Assembly (NCBI GenBank): GCA_963402885.1
Contig: OY727096.1
Location: 19,945,820-20,009,819, forward strand
Direction: 5' to 3'
DNA from: Antedon bifida
Taxonomy: Eukaryota; Echinodermata; Crinoidea; Comatulida; Antedonidae
DNA: 64,000 bases
The position numbers and the translations under genes are program-made. The notes below the pieces were generated by a model that saw only the letters and a program-made list of their open reading frames with translations, made no database searches and was not told where the DNA came from. Below, piece after piece: positions 53,340 through 64,000 of the stretch (its first letter is position 1; the number at the start of each line of letters is the position of its first letter).

Positions 53340-53998
53340 TACATTCAAGATATAGATTAATATACTAATTAAGGGTTTTCTATTTTTTTTCTCTCTTTAC
53401 ATGTTGATTTCATCTGTGTGTTTTTCATCATGGTATGCATTCTCCACACACATCTGATGATTCAAAATTAGCAGGTATGTACAAAATCTATGTTTAAAAT
53501 CTTTCATTTGTGTTTAAATATGTCATTCACACCGCTTTTTGTAATTGTTACAGTATGGTAACGTACAGTATTACTAACTCCACCCAGCTCAATATCTTTT
53601 CTCTAGAAACTTTAATAATAAAAAAATATTAAACTTAGGTAAAGTTTTTGAAAGTTTAATGAAGCACAGATTACATTAATGATGTACTAATGTCTAACCT
53701 GAACATTAATCAAAGCCCTAGGATTATTAATGGACCAGTACAACTAATAACAAAGGTAATGAATAATATTACTGCAAAACATTAATGTTTTTCACCCAGT
53801 TGTTATACTTAGCTTCAGCTTAGACTACAGCCCATAAATTATGTATCTGTTCATTACAACCATATTCAGTACTGTATTTTATATCAGTTACATGGATGTG
53901 ATTTATAATTAGGATCCAGTGGCTGCATGTACCATTTAGTTCAGTTTATTTCCCATAGTTCTTAGTTGGACCGTAGACGTATTCACCATTAGGCTAAC

Positions 53999-54225
53999 CA
54001 AAATACTTTTTCTTAAAATTGTAATATTCTCATATCTAAGGAAATATACCTACCACTTTACCAAGTATATTTATTGACTTAAGTGAAGGGATACGGCCGG
54101 TTAAGATCCGGTGGTATTCAAGATTATGCTAAATACCTATTCTTACACTTTTAATATTCTCCTATTTAAGTATAAATAGACCTACCACTTAAGGGAAATC
54201 TTTATTGACTTAAGTGAAATACTTA
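53999..54225. repeat. Diverged tandem duplication
   Basis: Two units about 128 bp apart share TTAATATTCTC-type, ACCTACCACTT and TTTATTGACTTAAGTGAA blocks in order. The interval between them contains a short CpG-bearing word (GGATACGGCCGG). Confidence 0.6.
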
Positions 54226-54539
54226 CTATTTAAAAGCAATGCCTTTAAATGTTATTGTAAATACAGCCACTGGAAATACACATGGAGTGAACATACTGTA
54301 ATCTTTTACAAGGCATATTTTTTTCCCCATAAAATGTAATATTATTCTAAAAAAATATATCTTTTGTATAGTTTATATATAAAAAACTTCGAACTAACGA
54401 TTCATTTCTGAATAATTATTTTAATCTCATATTGTGATCATTTAAAGGCAGTTGAAATTAAATTATGTATTCATGATTATAGGGAATATATAATTCCTAA
54501 ATAATATTCATCATAAAGTATAGAATATGAATTTAGATC

Positions 54540-54720
54540 TTAATTAAGTCGGCCAATCATTGAGCGCAATATTGATTAAGTATGTTCTTGTTGAGGTACA
54601 ATTACTAGAATTTAAGTAGCATTTTTTTTATCAGCGCACGTCGTAATGATCAGACAATTTAGAGTGATTTGTGGGAGCGAGTTCTTGACGAAGTAGAAAT
54701 GATTAGGGTTTTTTATATCT
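54540..54720. promoter_or_regulatory. Candidate conserved non-coding patch
   Basis: Balanced-composition stretch with CCAATCA, GAGCGCAATATTG, AGCGCACGTCG and GGGAGCGAG, flanked on both sides by homopolymer-rich DNA. No start codon with a sensible frame is present. It lies in the putative intron between exons B and C. Confidence 0.18.
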
Positions 54721-56397
54721 TTACGATAATGTTTGCTTCTCATGCAACTACAGTAATTTGTATTTAAACAGCATTATTTAGTCCACATAGTTATAGAAAG
54801 TTCATATACTTAGTTTTGTAACCTATAACATTTGACCTGGTCTTGCTGATGTTACAAATATACATATACTCTAATTAACAATAAACCCAAAATATAATTT
54901 ATAAGCCTGTTTCTATTGAAAAATACCAAACGAACTGTTTTCCTTTTATTTCAAACATCTGTACTGAAATCCCACAACATAGTTCTGTGGATAGAGTGAC
55001 CGAGTTGAGGTCAGCACTGGCCAGGTTGAGTTGAGGAAAAATTGTTCTAAACCAATTTAAAGACAGTTCATGGTAATCAAGGCCGGAATCAATTAAAGGT
55101 CTTTGAAACTGTTTTTAAAAGATCATGGTTTTTCTGTGGGCATATATCTGTTAACAAAGAGAGAAAAAAACACACCACATGAGTCTTGTTGCTAATCTTT
55201 CTGATAGCCCAGATGACTTTGAAATGAGCAAAAAAGTTACTTATACAGTACGTACTAGTCTGAAGTCAATCACTATACTAGTATAAACCAACCCTTTACT
55301 GATTTTCATTATTGATAAATAATAAGAACTATCTCGTATCAATTAAGTTATAAATCGAGTACTGTAGCATTGAATGCTTATAAACATTATTAATCTCTGT
55401 ACATTATAAATATGTATTAAAGTTTCAATGAATATATTACTATTGATATAAAAGAAATTATTTTCTGCAGTTTAAGATTTCCATAACTGTGAAAGTAGGC
55501 CTATAGGTAAAAGTAGCATTCCTGATAGGATTTCCAAATTGATTGAATATTGATATTGGTGAAGAAATTAAACATCACTCCTGTTCTAGACCTAATTTGC
55601 ATAATGCATTATTTTGCTAATATTTTTTACACTGGATAGAGTAAATCTTAATAGTACAAACATGTAGCCAGGATTTTATAGGGGTTGTTTTCTTTACAAA
55701 GAGGAACTTTTTTCCACAAAATGGCAAAATCTTAATTTATCTTCTAAATGTAGTTGGCATATTATTACTTTTGATACTGGTCTCCAATTTAAATGGTTCT
55801 TCAGGGAAAAAAGTTGGGGGGAAGGGGGTGGTGTTGGCCTCTATGGCTACAGGTGTGTAGTTTAATACCGTAAAACATCTTCTGTTGCTGTACACCTCAG
55901 CTTTCCCTGTATGACACCCAATAAACTAATATAGGATAGGACATTAATTTTTTGGAATACCTTTGAATAGCGATAATCCTTGTTTATTGCATTTCAAATT
56001 AAAATTGTATTATATTGTGAATGACGATCATTTTTGTAATGAATTGTTGATTACCAATACTCAAGTACAACTGTGAATTTGAAAAGGCTAGAAACAGAGT
56101 TAATTAAACACTTTCATTCAAATGTATTTAGATTATGCAATCGTAACAACATTGGCCATAAATTTGTTAATTTTTCATTAATATTTATACAAGCCTGAAC
56201 GCACTTTATTAACAGATTCTAATTCTGTTGATAATTAAATTCGTGATAGCATCGTGAACCGAATAGACGTTTGGATAGGTTTGTAATCGCCCGTTTTCCC
56301 CTTGGCGACACATAAATGTTTAGACAACGGTAAAGAGCTAATTACCTTTGGATACAGTACAATTTCGATTGATAAAACTTCTATTTGCTCATTTTCT

Positions 56398-56826
56398 TCA
56401 TGCTAAAAAACCATTGGAAATATTATGTCTATTTATAATGTCTATAAATATATACATTTTTGATGGAAAAAAATAAGAGAAACTATTAACGAGTCTGAAA
56501 AGACATTGTTGGTTGCTTCCATTTTCTTGTTTATTGCGAAAGTAAAGCATCATGGTTTGGTGAACTCTGAGTAGCCTCACACACACCTCAATCTGCGAGT
56601 ACAGGTGTTTCGCAGGAAGTCTCATAGCGTGGTATGAGAAGAATCTTCTATCACCATCTCTATTATTGATCTCGAAGATTGATATTACTTTATTTTTGTG
56701 TGTAACGCATCTGTCAACTTTGACAGAGGAAGGTGTTTTCTCTCGATGGTGATCTGGTCCACTTAACTTGATTTTTATATTTTCGGCTGAGATTACTTTG
56801 AGGAGCCTGCTACAAACTGTGTACAT
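56398..56826 (-). other. Longest open frame of the window (142 codons), doubtful
   Basis: ATG to stop on the minus strand. By rough estimate a chance frame of this length in 64 kb of such AT-rich DNA is uncommon but not surprising. The middle (residues about 25-90) has balanced use of Arg, Asp, Val and His; the last 35 residues are Phe/Ile/Asn-rich as in random AT-rich frames. There is no domain, signal peptide, membrane segment or convincing splice site. It overlaps a higher-GC patch (56200-56830) that may be a conserved non-coding element instead. Confidence 0.15.
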
Positions 56827-57726
56827 GTTATTTGTTTATTTGCTTTTTGAGAAAAATGTTGCTCAGATGCCTTTACAACAACAATTCCAGACTTCATAAT
56901 GGATATGATCTTCTGTGAATAGAATTAAATGCATACAGGTACTGTACCTACAGTATGTTTTGAATATTTTTGCAGTCATTCTGAGACTGATGTACTTGCG
57001 ACTTCAATTCAGTTTTCTTTTCATTTTGCCTGCTATATGTACAACAGTACTACAACATTATTAGAAATATGTTTTTTGGAGCAATTTTAAGCGTTATTTA
57101 ATTGTGTTCTTGGACTTATATTGAAGATTCCACATTTGGACCCAAGTATGTTTAAACTCTGAACTGGCAATATGAATTTTAATATATGGATCTTACTTCG
57201 TTAACGCTATTATTTTCTGACTGCAATTATGCACTTTTAATATGTAATCACCAATTGTTCTAGAACATCTTGCATTGGTAACGAACCATACTCTACTCTA
57301 CTACTAATTTCTCGGAAATCTTGACTAAATAAACACATTTGTCTCAACATTAGAATGCCCAGAGAGCATCATAATTTGAGAAAAAACCATTAGTAAATTT
57401 ATTTCAATTACGCTTTTCAGAAGACTTTCTGTGCGTGCAGCTTTTCATATTAAGAACCAATTTCATGTGTGCAGCATTTTAGAGATAAATATAGCGTTCT
57501 GCTCTAACAAATATGTAAGCTGATGATGGTGAAATGTAGAACATTGTTTTTTTAAAACCTAATTTCAAAATGCTTCAACTGTAGTGTATGCATATTCTAA
57601 AATGAGGTGTATCTTCCACAAAAGTACATTTACCCATTTCCCCATACTTTGAAAAATTATTGGATAACATAAACTGTCACTTGTGAATTGAACATCTGAA
57701 TTTTTACGAGGATATTTGTTCAGAAA

Positions 57727-57816
57727 ATGGCGCTACCGGCGTTCACCTTCATCCGCAGAGAGTTTATGCTACCACAGACCAAATCATCTGTTGGATATTT
57801 ACTTCCACTCCGGCAG
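57727..57816 (+). CDS. Candidate first coding exon C (30 codons, phase-0 donor)
   Basis: Seen: an ATG in an excellent context (AAAATGGCG) opens 30 codons that end at CAG|GTTTGT, phase 0. A TGA lies in frame at 57697-57699. The peptide starts MALPAFTFIRREFMLPQ and is mildly basic and hydrophobic, with no domain I recognise. An overlapping frame at 57716-57931 is longer but Cys/Tyr/Arg-rich and looks like a shadow. The donor is acceptable but not optimal, and the same CAG could also act as a weak acceptor because a short pyrimidine run precedes it. It is the weakest of the four exon candidates; its case rests on the start context, composition and shared phase. Confidence 0.3.
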
Positions 57817-58289
57817 GTTTGTACCAATTGTCTACTTCTACTGTGTGTGTGTATATAGAGAGGGAGTATTATTAGACAGAATGAAAAGCAAAACCTTCAA
57901 TATTGCTGTACAAAGCTTATTTTGTTGCTAGGCTTGCCTGGTTAAAGCAACATTTATCCTCAATTTTGGTATAGAAGAAAAAACAATAATCTCGATTTAA
58001 CTTTTACAGTGATTAATAATTTTGGTCATCTGCTTAAAACATAAATATTATCATTCTTGTATTAAATTGGTTTTTATGCTGCATATACCCTAAGGATATC
58101 ATTTAATTTGTTTTCAAAGGTCTTTTGTTTGTTTTCGCTTAGAACCAGATGGTTTATTTAACCACTTTTGTTTATATTTTTCTAAATCATTTCATCCCTT
58201 AATACTGCAAATCTCTGTGTTAACGTCAGTAGAAAAAGTAAATGACAACAAAATCTCCTTTTGTGTATTTTGTAGTCATAAAAAATTAG

Positions 58290-58560
58290 CCATCACATAT
58301 TATGAGATTATCTTGCGTCTCTAAAATCCATTTTTTAAGTTCTTTTTAAACAATGTATTAACAAAAATATTTTTATAGCAATATTTTGAAAGTTAAATTT
58401 GTTTAACATCAAATAGTAATGTTTTCACATATCACAAGATAATCTTGCATCTTTAAAATCCATTTTTCAAGTTCTTTTTAAACACACAATGTATGAACAA
58501 GAATATTTTTATAACTACATTTTGAAAGTTCAAATTGTTAATGTCAAATAGTAATGAAAC
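58290..58560. repeat. Tandem duplication, 132-bp period
   Basis: ATAATCTTGC / ATTATCTTGC, TAAAATCCATTTTT, AAGTTCTTTTTAAAC, ATATTTTTATA, TTTTGAAAGTT and CAAATAGTAATG recur in order with a 132-bp offset (58322 and 58454). Copies differ by roughly one base in ten by eye. It lies between exons C and D. Confidence 0.7.
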
Positions 58561-58729
58561 ATAAATGCTAATATTTATTTAAAAGATGAATTTATTTGTT
58601 GCATTTATAATGTGTACAAGTAGTATTGTTCGATATATTATGATATATGAAGAGCGCATCTCTATTATTGTATATCAACAAGCCAATCCTATTGTCCATT
58701 GTTACATTCAAATGTATTCAATTACATCT

Positions 58730-58990
58730 CATTCATTGTCCTTTGCGCGACACGGGAAGCTTCAGGCAAACAGCGTACTAACTTAATCTGCACTACCAGT
58801 CTCAAAATGTGTTGTTCAATGGTCATTGAATCCCTGATTACGCATCGTTTATTACCGTAGCAGCCGCATACGATGAGAAATGCGGGAATATTGATCATCA
58901 GTCGAGTTTAATTAGTCTTCGGTATTTCATATTGATCCACGCTTTAAACGAGTGATAGTGGTTTTAAGATTCATCATGTCTGTGTATTGA
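58730..58990. promoter_or_regulatory. Candidate conserved non-coding patch
   Basis: CpG-containing stretch (TTTGCGCGACACGG, TTACGCATCG, GCAGCCGCATACG) with homeodomain cores such as TTTAATTAG and GGTCATTGAATCC-type words. No coding potential is evident. It sits about 0.9 kb downstream of exon C. Confidence 0.18.
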
Positions 58991-59979
58991 AAATGTAAAT
59001 GGCTGAGAAAAGAAATCAATATTTTGTTGAGGAAAAACAAAAAACATGAATAATTTATTCAGAAATGAAGATTTGATTTATATTATGAGTTTCTTAATTA
59101 TCAGTAAATGTAGTAGTATTGTCTTAATTTAATTTTACACTGGCTAACTGAATCCCATCATCTTCTTGTTTTCTGGTTATGTCAACATAGCCATATATTA
59201 AATCTGTCAAAACAACTTTAATATCATCATTTGCAAATTTGTAATGACAAACCTAGCATCCAACAACATTAAACTCTTCACCAACAATATCATAATGATC
59301 ATCATTATCAGATCAACATTATATATCATTAATATCATCATCTTTTTCAACACCGTATCTTTATCATCAACATGTGATCAGCCATATCCATATCCATCCA
59401 TCCTTCAATTATCATTTTTAGTTTACTAAATTGGCAAGTTTACATTATACTGCCCTCTATATTGTGTTACATGATAAATGGTTTGATTGGCTCTTTGATA
59501 AATTCTCTTATTAGCATCCCTTCTGCAGCTTTGCCTTAGCAATCTTTTATTAGCGCCTCATCTGTGGCATTACTTGACCTCAGCTATGGAATGCTGATTA
59601 ATGAATTATTACCTACCAAGCTGGTTTCTATTTTCAATTAGTCATTCATTCAACAAATTAAATTTGTGTTTGTGCTGGACAATTTATATTTAGTACATGG
59701 TAGATTTTAATAAAATTAAATGATGCATATATATATAAATATAAACGGTATACAGTATAGGATTATATATAATCTAGGCGCGTGTACAGAGGTGGAAGCA
59801 ACAGCAACCAACCCTATAAATTCTGAGAGGAAAAAATTATTAGGCTAACTAACGTTTGGATATACAAAAAACATCCTGCATACATTTAATATTTCAGCTC
59901 CAAAAAATGTGTTGCCGATGCATTTTCTACAACTCAAATGGGCATGTTTATTATAGATGCTAATGACCAAGGTTTTTTA

Positions 59980-60529
59980 AAAATAGCACCCTCTATGTTT
60001 TTTTGTATTCTATAAAAATTATAGCACCCTCTATGGTTTTGCCATACGCTTTTATAAAGTATCCATGATATTTCATTTTTCCGAGATAGGACTTCTGTAT
60101 GATGCATAACAAGCATTTGTTAATATTCAGGTTTTCATTGTAGTTTTCAAACAAAAAAAATGTAATATAGGAATACATTTCCATAAAAGGCATATTATAC
60201 TTATGAACCACTGATGAACATAGCTACAGTATATGTATTTGGAATTTTATGACAAAAATATCACCCTCTATGTTTTTTTGTATTCTATAAAAATTATAGC
60301 ACCCTCTATGGTTTTGCCATACGCTTTTATAAAGTATCCATGATATTTCATTTTTCCGAGATAGGACTTCTGTATGATGCATAACACGCATTTGTTAATA
60401 TTCAGGTTTTCATTGTAGTTTTCAAACAAAAAAAATGTAATATAGGAATACATTTCCATAAAAGGCATATTATACTTATGAACCACTGATGAACATAACT
60501 ACAGTATATGTATTTGGAATTTTACGACT
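59980..60529. repeat. Recent 275-bp tandem duplication
   Basis: Two adjacent copies, 59980-60254 and 60255-60529, are almost identical; by eye the substitutions are at AACAAGCA versus AACACGCA, ATAGCTAC versus ATAACTAC and a few at the edges. Each copy carries CACCCTCTATG twice. Identical 72-codon minus-strand frames in each copy have no recognisable product and reflect the duplication only. The near identity implies a recent event or an assembly artefact. Confidence 0.85.
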
Positions 60530-60659
60530 CTCTTTAATGATGTACATAACTCAACTGTCCAAAGTCACTAATCCGTAATCTCAAACCTAAAACATTTCAA
60601 AACTATATTTAGAATTTAAATGATATGTTTTCGCAGCCATTTCTCTAGGTGCTATATAG

Positions 60660-60920
60660 ATGCACACCGTTATGAATCCATCCTATGATTTATTGTCGTT
60701 CTAAAGAGGACGCCATTTTACAGAATGCCATCTGTTATTGCGCCGGCAATTTGGCGGTCGTTGTCTGTGTGAAATCTGTACAAAAACAACTCTGTAAATA
60801 GACAGATATTATTGATGAGAGAATATCATCATAGACTGCTTATCTCTGCTTAAATGTCAAGGGGCGGGGCTTTGATGACAATTCAGATATAAGTATGAGA
60901 ATACAGCTATGTTCACATTA
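60660..60920. promoter_or_regulatory. Candidate promoter/enhancer with GC box, E2F-like and YY1-like sites
   Basis: A compact higher-GC island in very AT-rich DNA. It contains GCCATTTTA (YY1 type, about 60712), TTTGGCGG (E2F type, 60750-60757) close to GCGCCGGC, and GGGGCGGGGC (Sp1/KLF GC box, 60861-60870) running directly into CTTTGATG (TCF/LEF type). These are classic proximal-promoter elements of animal genes, although no coding frame follows within several hundred bases. It lies 1.8 kb upstream of exon D and might drive a non-coding 5' exon or act as an enhancer. Confidence 0.35.
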
Positions 60921-62687
60921 GTATTAAATATCTTAATTAAATTATAGTTCATATATTCGATTTGAATGATTTTGTTTCAAAAAAATAACATTAACAATTT
61001 TAATTTGTATTTATTATTTTTAAAAAAATGCATAACTTATATATTTTAAAATAAAAATTAATAGATATATTTGTTATGATTCATAAATACTTCAGTGTTC
61101 ATTTTGTCATTATTATTAGCTTGTAAAATTTAATAATAAAAATGTACAAATACAGTATATTTTTGTGGAAAAATAAAAACAATTTTGTAACAAAAAATCC
61201 AGAAATTGATTGCAGAATTAAATGTAGCTATATCTCAATATTTGAATAAAAAGTATTTAATTTACTGCAGTAACTGCAGTAGATCATTTTAAGACAGTCT
61301 GTTAATGAAAATTACACAAAATGTCTACATAAATAAATCAGGCTGAGTTATTCACAGATTGCTGTGGCTGTCTCAACAAAGACATGTCAGATTTGATTGG
61401 CTGTTGTTAAATGTTAAGTTCTTTTGTTCTTGTGTGATCCCTAGAATTCCGTAAGGAGCTGTTCTTCAATTGCCCCTGCATATCCTGTCATAAGATTGGC
61501 TAATCCACTAATAATAATAGTTCACACATCAGGAAAGGAACTGGTTTTTTAAAGAAACCTAATTAAGAAATTGATTATTAATCAACTAAATTTAACCCAG
61601 CTATTGTGTAGTTAAATAGTGCAGCTGGGCTATATTAACTTGTTTTTAAATCCACCATGAAAATTTAGAAACATTTCTATTTATTTTTGCTATGTATTGT
61701 ACACCATGACATACATGTTCTTATAATTCTAGTACTTATAAAACCATGTCATACAGTATATAATTGTTTTACATGAAAATATAAATAAAATCTTTCTTCC
61801 TTACATACCATTATGTTTTTAATATATAAATTTTTTTCTAACCGACCCAATAGCAGCTGTTTTATAAATATTAGATATGCTATTTAAACAAGATTAATAT
61901 AATTTTGTTGTAGTAATAGTATTCATTTTTTCTGCACATAAATTAGCATAATGTATCACCTGACATCAATCTATTGTTAAAACTGTTTTTGTTTACTCCA
62001 GTAGGATTTTTAATGAATATTAATAATAAATTTTTTTTAGATCTATTGTGACGTTTATGAATTAATTATTCCAGCTGAATTAGTAATTATTTTTTACATA
62101 ATATTAATAAATAATTTTAATACATACATAATTTTATTTAGATCCTTTGTCAGATAATATGTCTTAGTTTACATTATATTTTTAAAATGCATAATAGATA
62201 TATATTAGGTATACTTTCCATTTGAATTCTGTGTTTTAATTAGCATAATTTTCTTGTCATACAATTGTTCATGAGTTTTGTTAATATTAACAATCATTAT
62301 ACTGAAGTGGATATACGGGATTTCAGCCAGATGATTGGAAAAAATCTCATTTGCATATTCACATTTGAAATGCGAAAGATTCAATGAGATATGTGTAGTG
62401 TGATATGCGGTCGTGATTTATTGTTATTCTCTGCCAGCGACTATATCATTACTGAAATTAATGTACAAAGCTACACCGGTTGCTTCAGTAGACACCTATG
62501 CTTGGTCTTGTCGACTGTGTTTATTTTACTCTGAGGGCCTAGCAGAATCTCTAAGCCTATCTGACCTAGCTAGGTATTTTGTTACCTACGCTCATCCAAT
62601 GCTGAGTAAGAAGACAGAGTTCATCTTCATCATTTGCTTGGTTATTATTAAAGATAAATTGTATACAGTTTGAGAAACGGTTGCCTG

Positions 62688-62846
62688 ATGAAGGGGACGG
62701 TGAAACCTAGTGATGCTGTTTCGCAATCCACAACGTCCACCTCTAACCTAGGCCTCACAGGTTTAGCGTCGCATTTGCTACATGCTCGGGAAGGTCAGCC
62801 TTGCTGGGTGAAAATCATGTCAAAAACCCCTCCTCAGCTTACTAAG
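62688..62846 (+). CDS. Candidate first coding exon D (53 codons, strong phase-0 donor)
   Basis: Seen: ATG followed by 53 codons up to AAG|GTAAGG, the strongest donor of the four exon candidates, again phase 0. An in-frame TAA lies at 62655-62657 and no convincing acceptor lies upstream, so this looks like a first exon. Residues 12-20 are Ser/Thr-rich, the middle is LGLTGLASHLLHARE, and the end is basic and Pro-containing (VKIMSKTPPQLTK). G+C content is clearly raised from about 62400 to 62870; the open frame at 62413-62673 in another phase probably reflects that composition (a 5' UTR) rather than a second protein. No known domain is present. It is the most downstream of the candidates, so the shared exons should lie beyond 64000. 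Confidence 0.5.
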
Positions 62847-64000
62847 GTAAGGATAGATTTCACTACACTGAACGTGTAGTAATACATCTCTGGAATTCCA
62901 TACCATAGTGTCTTGTATTGAGCAATAGGAGGTTTTGGTCTAAAATCTATTTGTACAGAAATATGGGTCTATAGTTTAGAGTTCAAATTTATTTGTGCAT
63001 CTAGTAATTTTTAATTTATTTGAGTAATAATGTCATATAATTGATTTTTTTTTTATTGATACAGTGTTTGAACATTTATTAAAATATGATTTTTTCTTTT
63101 ATAATATTATCCCATTATAAATTATTTGTATCTAGAGCTAAAATGTATTTGCAACACCAATATCATTAAAATTTCAGTCTTGGTTTAGAATTTATTTGAG
63201 CAGTGGGAATTTGTGATGTACATTGCATTTTATAGTCGGTGAATAAATAAAACAACGTCTCTGAAATTTGCGTTAATGATATGTCGGTTGATTCTATAAA
63301 CTGTAAATGTGTTCAATCCTGTGGGGCTTAGAAATAAATGATTTTATTTTATAGGTAATAATGTTGTAATTATTTGTAGTATTAAGTTACAGATTTTCCA
63401 TTAAAAATGTTCTTTGTATATAAAATGTATACAAAATATATATTGAATATTTCTATCTGTACAAATGGTATTGAATAATTATCAAAGCATGCCCTTTGGT
63501 TATGAAAAAAAGATCTAGTACAAAATAGATTTACATATTTAATGATTTCTTAATAACTATTATGTCTGATATTAAACTAGCTAAAACAATCAATTTGAGG
63601 CAACCCTTTGAACAAACATGTTTTCTTTTTGTTGAATGTGTCCCCTTAATAGAGGTACTACTATATTTGTATTGTATGCCAAAAAGTTATTTGTAGAGCA
63701 GACTTACTGGGGAATACTATGATTATAAAGAATATTGGTTTTTACCTTGATTTAAACTCATGCTAAATTACACTCAATAGTAATAAACTTTATTGATTAA
63801 TTGATTAACGTTGTGTAATTACCTCTAATTACTATTATGCAACTGGAGATTTGTAAATAGATATTGTTAATAATCAATAATCAATCAATAATATGGATGT
63901 AAGTGAATTATTCTTCATTAAATTCTTATTTACTTTTGTATAAGATTTTATTTGTTTTAACAAATTAAGTTTTTACTGATAATTGTATGCTGTACATTGA
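62847..64000 (+). other. Putative intron after exon D, no further exon seen
   Basis: Very AT-rich, with poly-T and TAATAA runs. No acceptor followed by a coding-like frame is visible up to the window end. Confidence 0.4.

Larger units (their letters stand above)
50386..57726 (+). other. Putative intron between exons B and C
   Basis: AT-rich. Holds the best-preserved MITE copy (53189), a diverged tandem duplication (53999), a regulatory-looking patch (54540), a 14-bp tandem AAAGTAAAAATGTA near 52555-52590, a weak tRNA-like stretch at 54980-55030 and the doubtful 142-codon minus-strand frame. Confidence 0.3.
57817..62687 (+). other. Putative intron and promoter space between exons C and D
   Basis: Contains two tandem duplications (58290 and 59980), loose ATC-rich DNA (59220-59410), the GC-box patch (60660-60920), a TTACTGCAGTAA palindrome (61262-61273) and a G+C rise from 62300 that leads into exon D. 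Confidence 0.3.

Noticed and set aside
54975-55035. tRNA-like stretch (TAGTTCTGTGGATAGAGTGAC)
   Set aside because: The box A-like part is fair but the box B is poor and no related copy was found, so it is not listed as a SINE.
59934-60486. Two identical 72-codon minus-strand frames as paralogous small genes
   Set aside because: They are copies because the DNA is tandemly duplicated; composition is that of random AT-rich DNA and no start or splice context supports them.
62413-62673. 86-codon frame directly before exon D as a separate gene
   Set aside because: It is in a different frame and begins at GTG; the raised G+C of a presumed 5' UTR explains it, and no domain is visible.

Overview
The window reads as AT-rich (roughly one third G+C by eye) animal nuclear DNA that is almost entirely non-coding. 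There is no prokaryotic gene organisation: the longest uninterrupted reading frame is 142 codons, most are under 90, and none shows a recognisable protein domain. The 8-mer TAGGCCTA, a word I associate with echinoderm and other marine deuterostome genomes, occurs at least eight times. tRNA-derived SINE-like units, short inverted-repeat transposons and ATC-type minisatellites are scattered throughout. A marine deuterostome, most likely an echinoderm, is my best guess, at low confidence.

The best coding evidence is four short plus-strand stretches: 35486-35590, 50170-50385, 57727-57816 and 62688-62846. Each starts with an ATG, has an in-frame stop just upstream, looks richer in G+C and CpG than its surroundings, and runs into a GT splice donor at the same phase (0). 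I read them as candidate alternative first coding exons of one long plus-strand gene whose shared exons lie beyond position 64000. One exon is rich in Gln, Ala and Met, which would suit a transcriptional regulator, but no family can be named. The space between them would then be intron and alternative promoter DNA. This is inference from exon shape and splice phase; no conserved domain is visible.

Layout. 1-7490: AT-rich, nothing firm. 7490-9610: the most CpG-rich part, with a strong stem-loop, an NRF1-type palindrome, an inverted-repeat-bounded segment, and a clear 663-bp non-autonomous DNA transposon with a 6-bp target duplication. 9611-27050: AT-rich DNA with tRNA-like SINE units, two opposite copies of a dispersed repeat, a diverged tandem duplication, one MITE with TIRs that share an outer segment with others in the window, and a 100-bp piggyBac-like MITE. 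27050-28060: a roughly 1-kb ATC-rich minisatellite of ten units, interrupted by a transposon end. 28060-35485: AT-rich DNA ending in a 22-bp perfect hairpin and a diverged tandem duplication just before the first exon candidate. 35486-64000: the four exon candidates, several higher-GC patches that look like cis-regulatory modules, further MITE copies, and tandem duplications near 54.0, 58.4 and 60.2 kb, the last nearly identical and so recent.

Nothing here amounts to a clearly new biological system. The most promising leads are the putative array of phase-0 alternative first exons, the strong over-representation of the palindromes TTACTGCAGTAA and TAGGCCTA, and the regulatory-looking patches beside the exon candidates.
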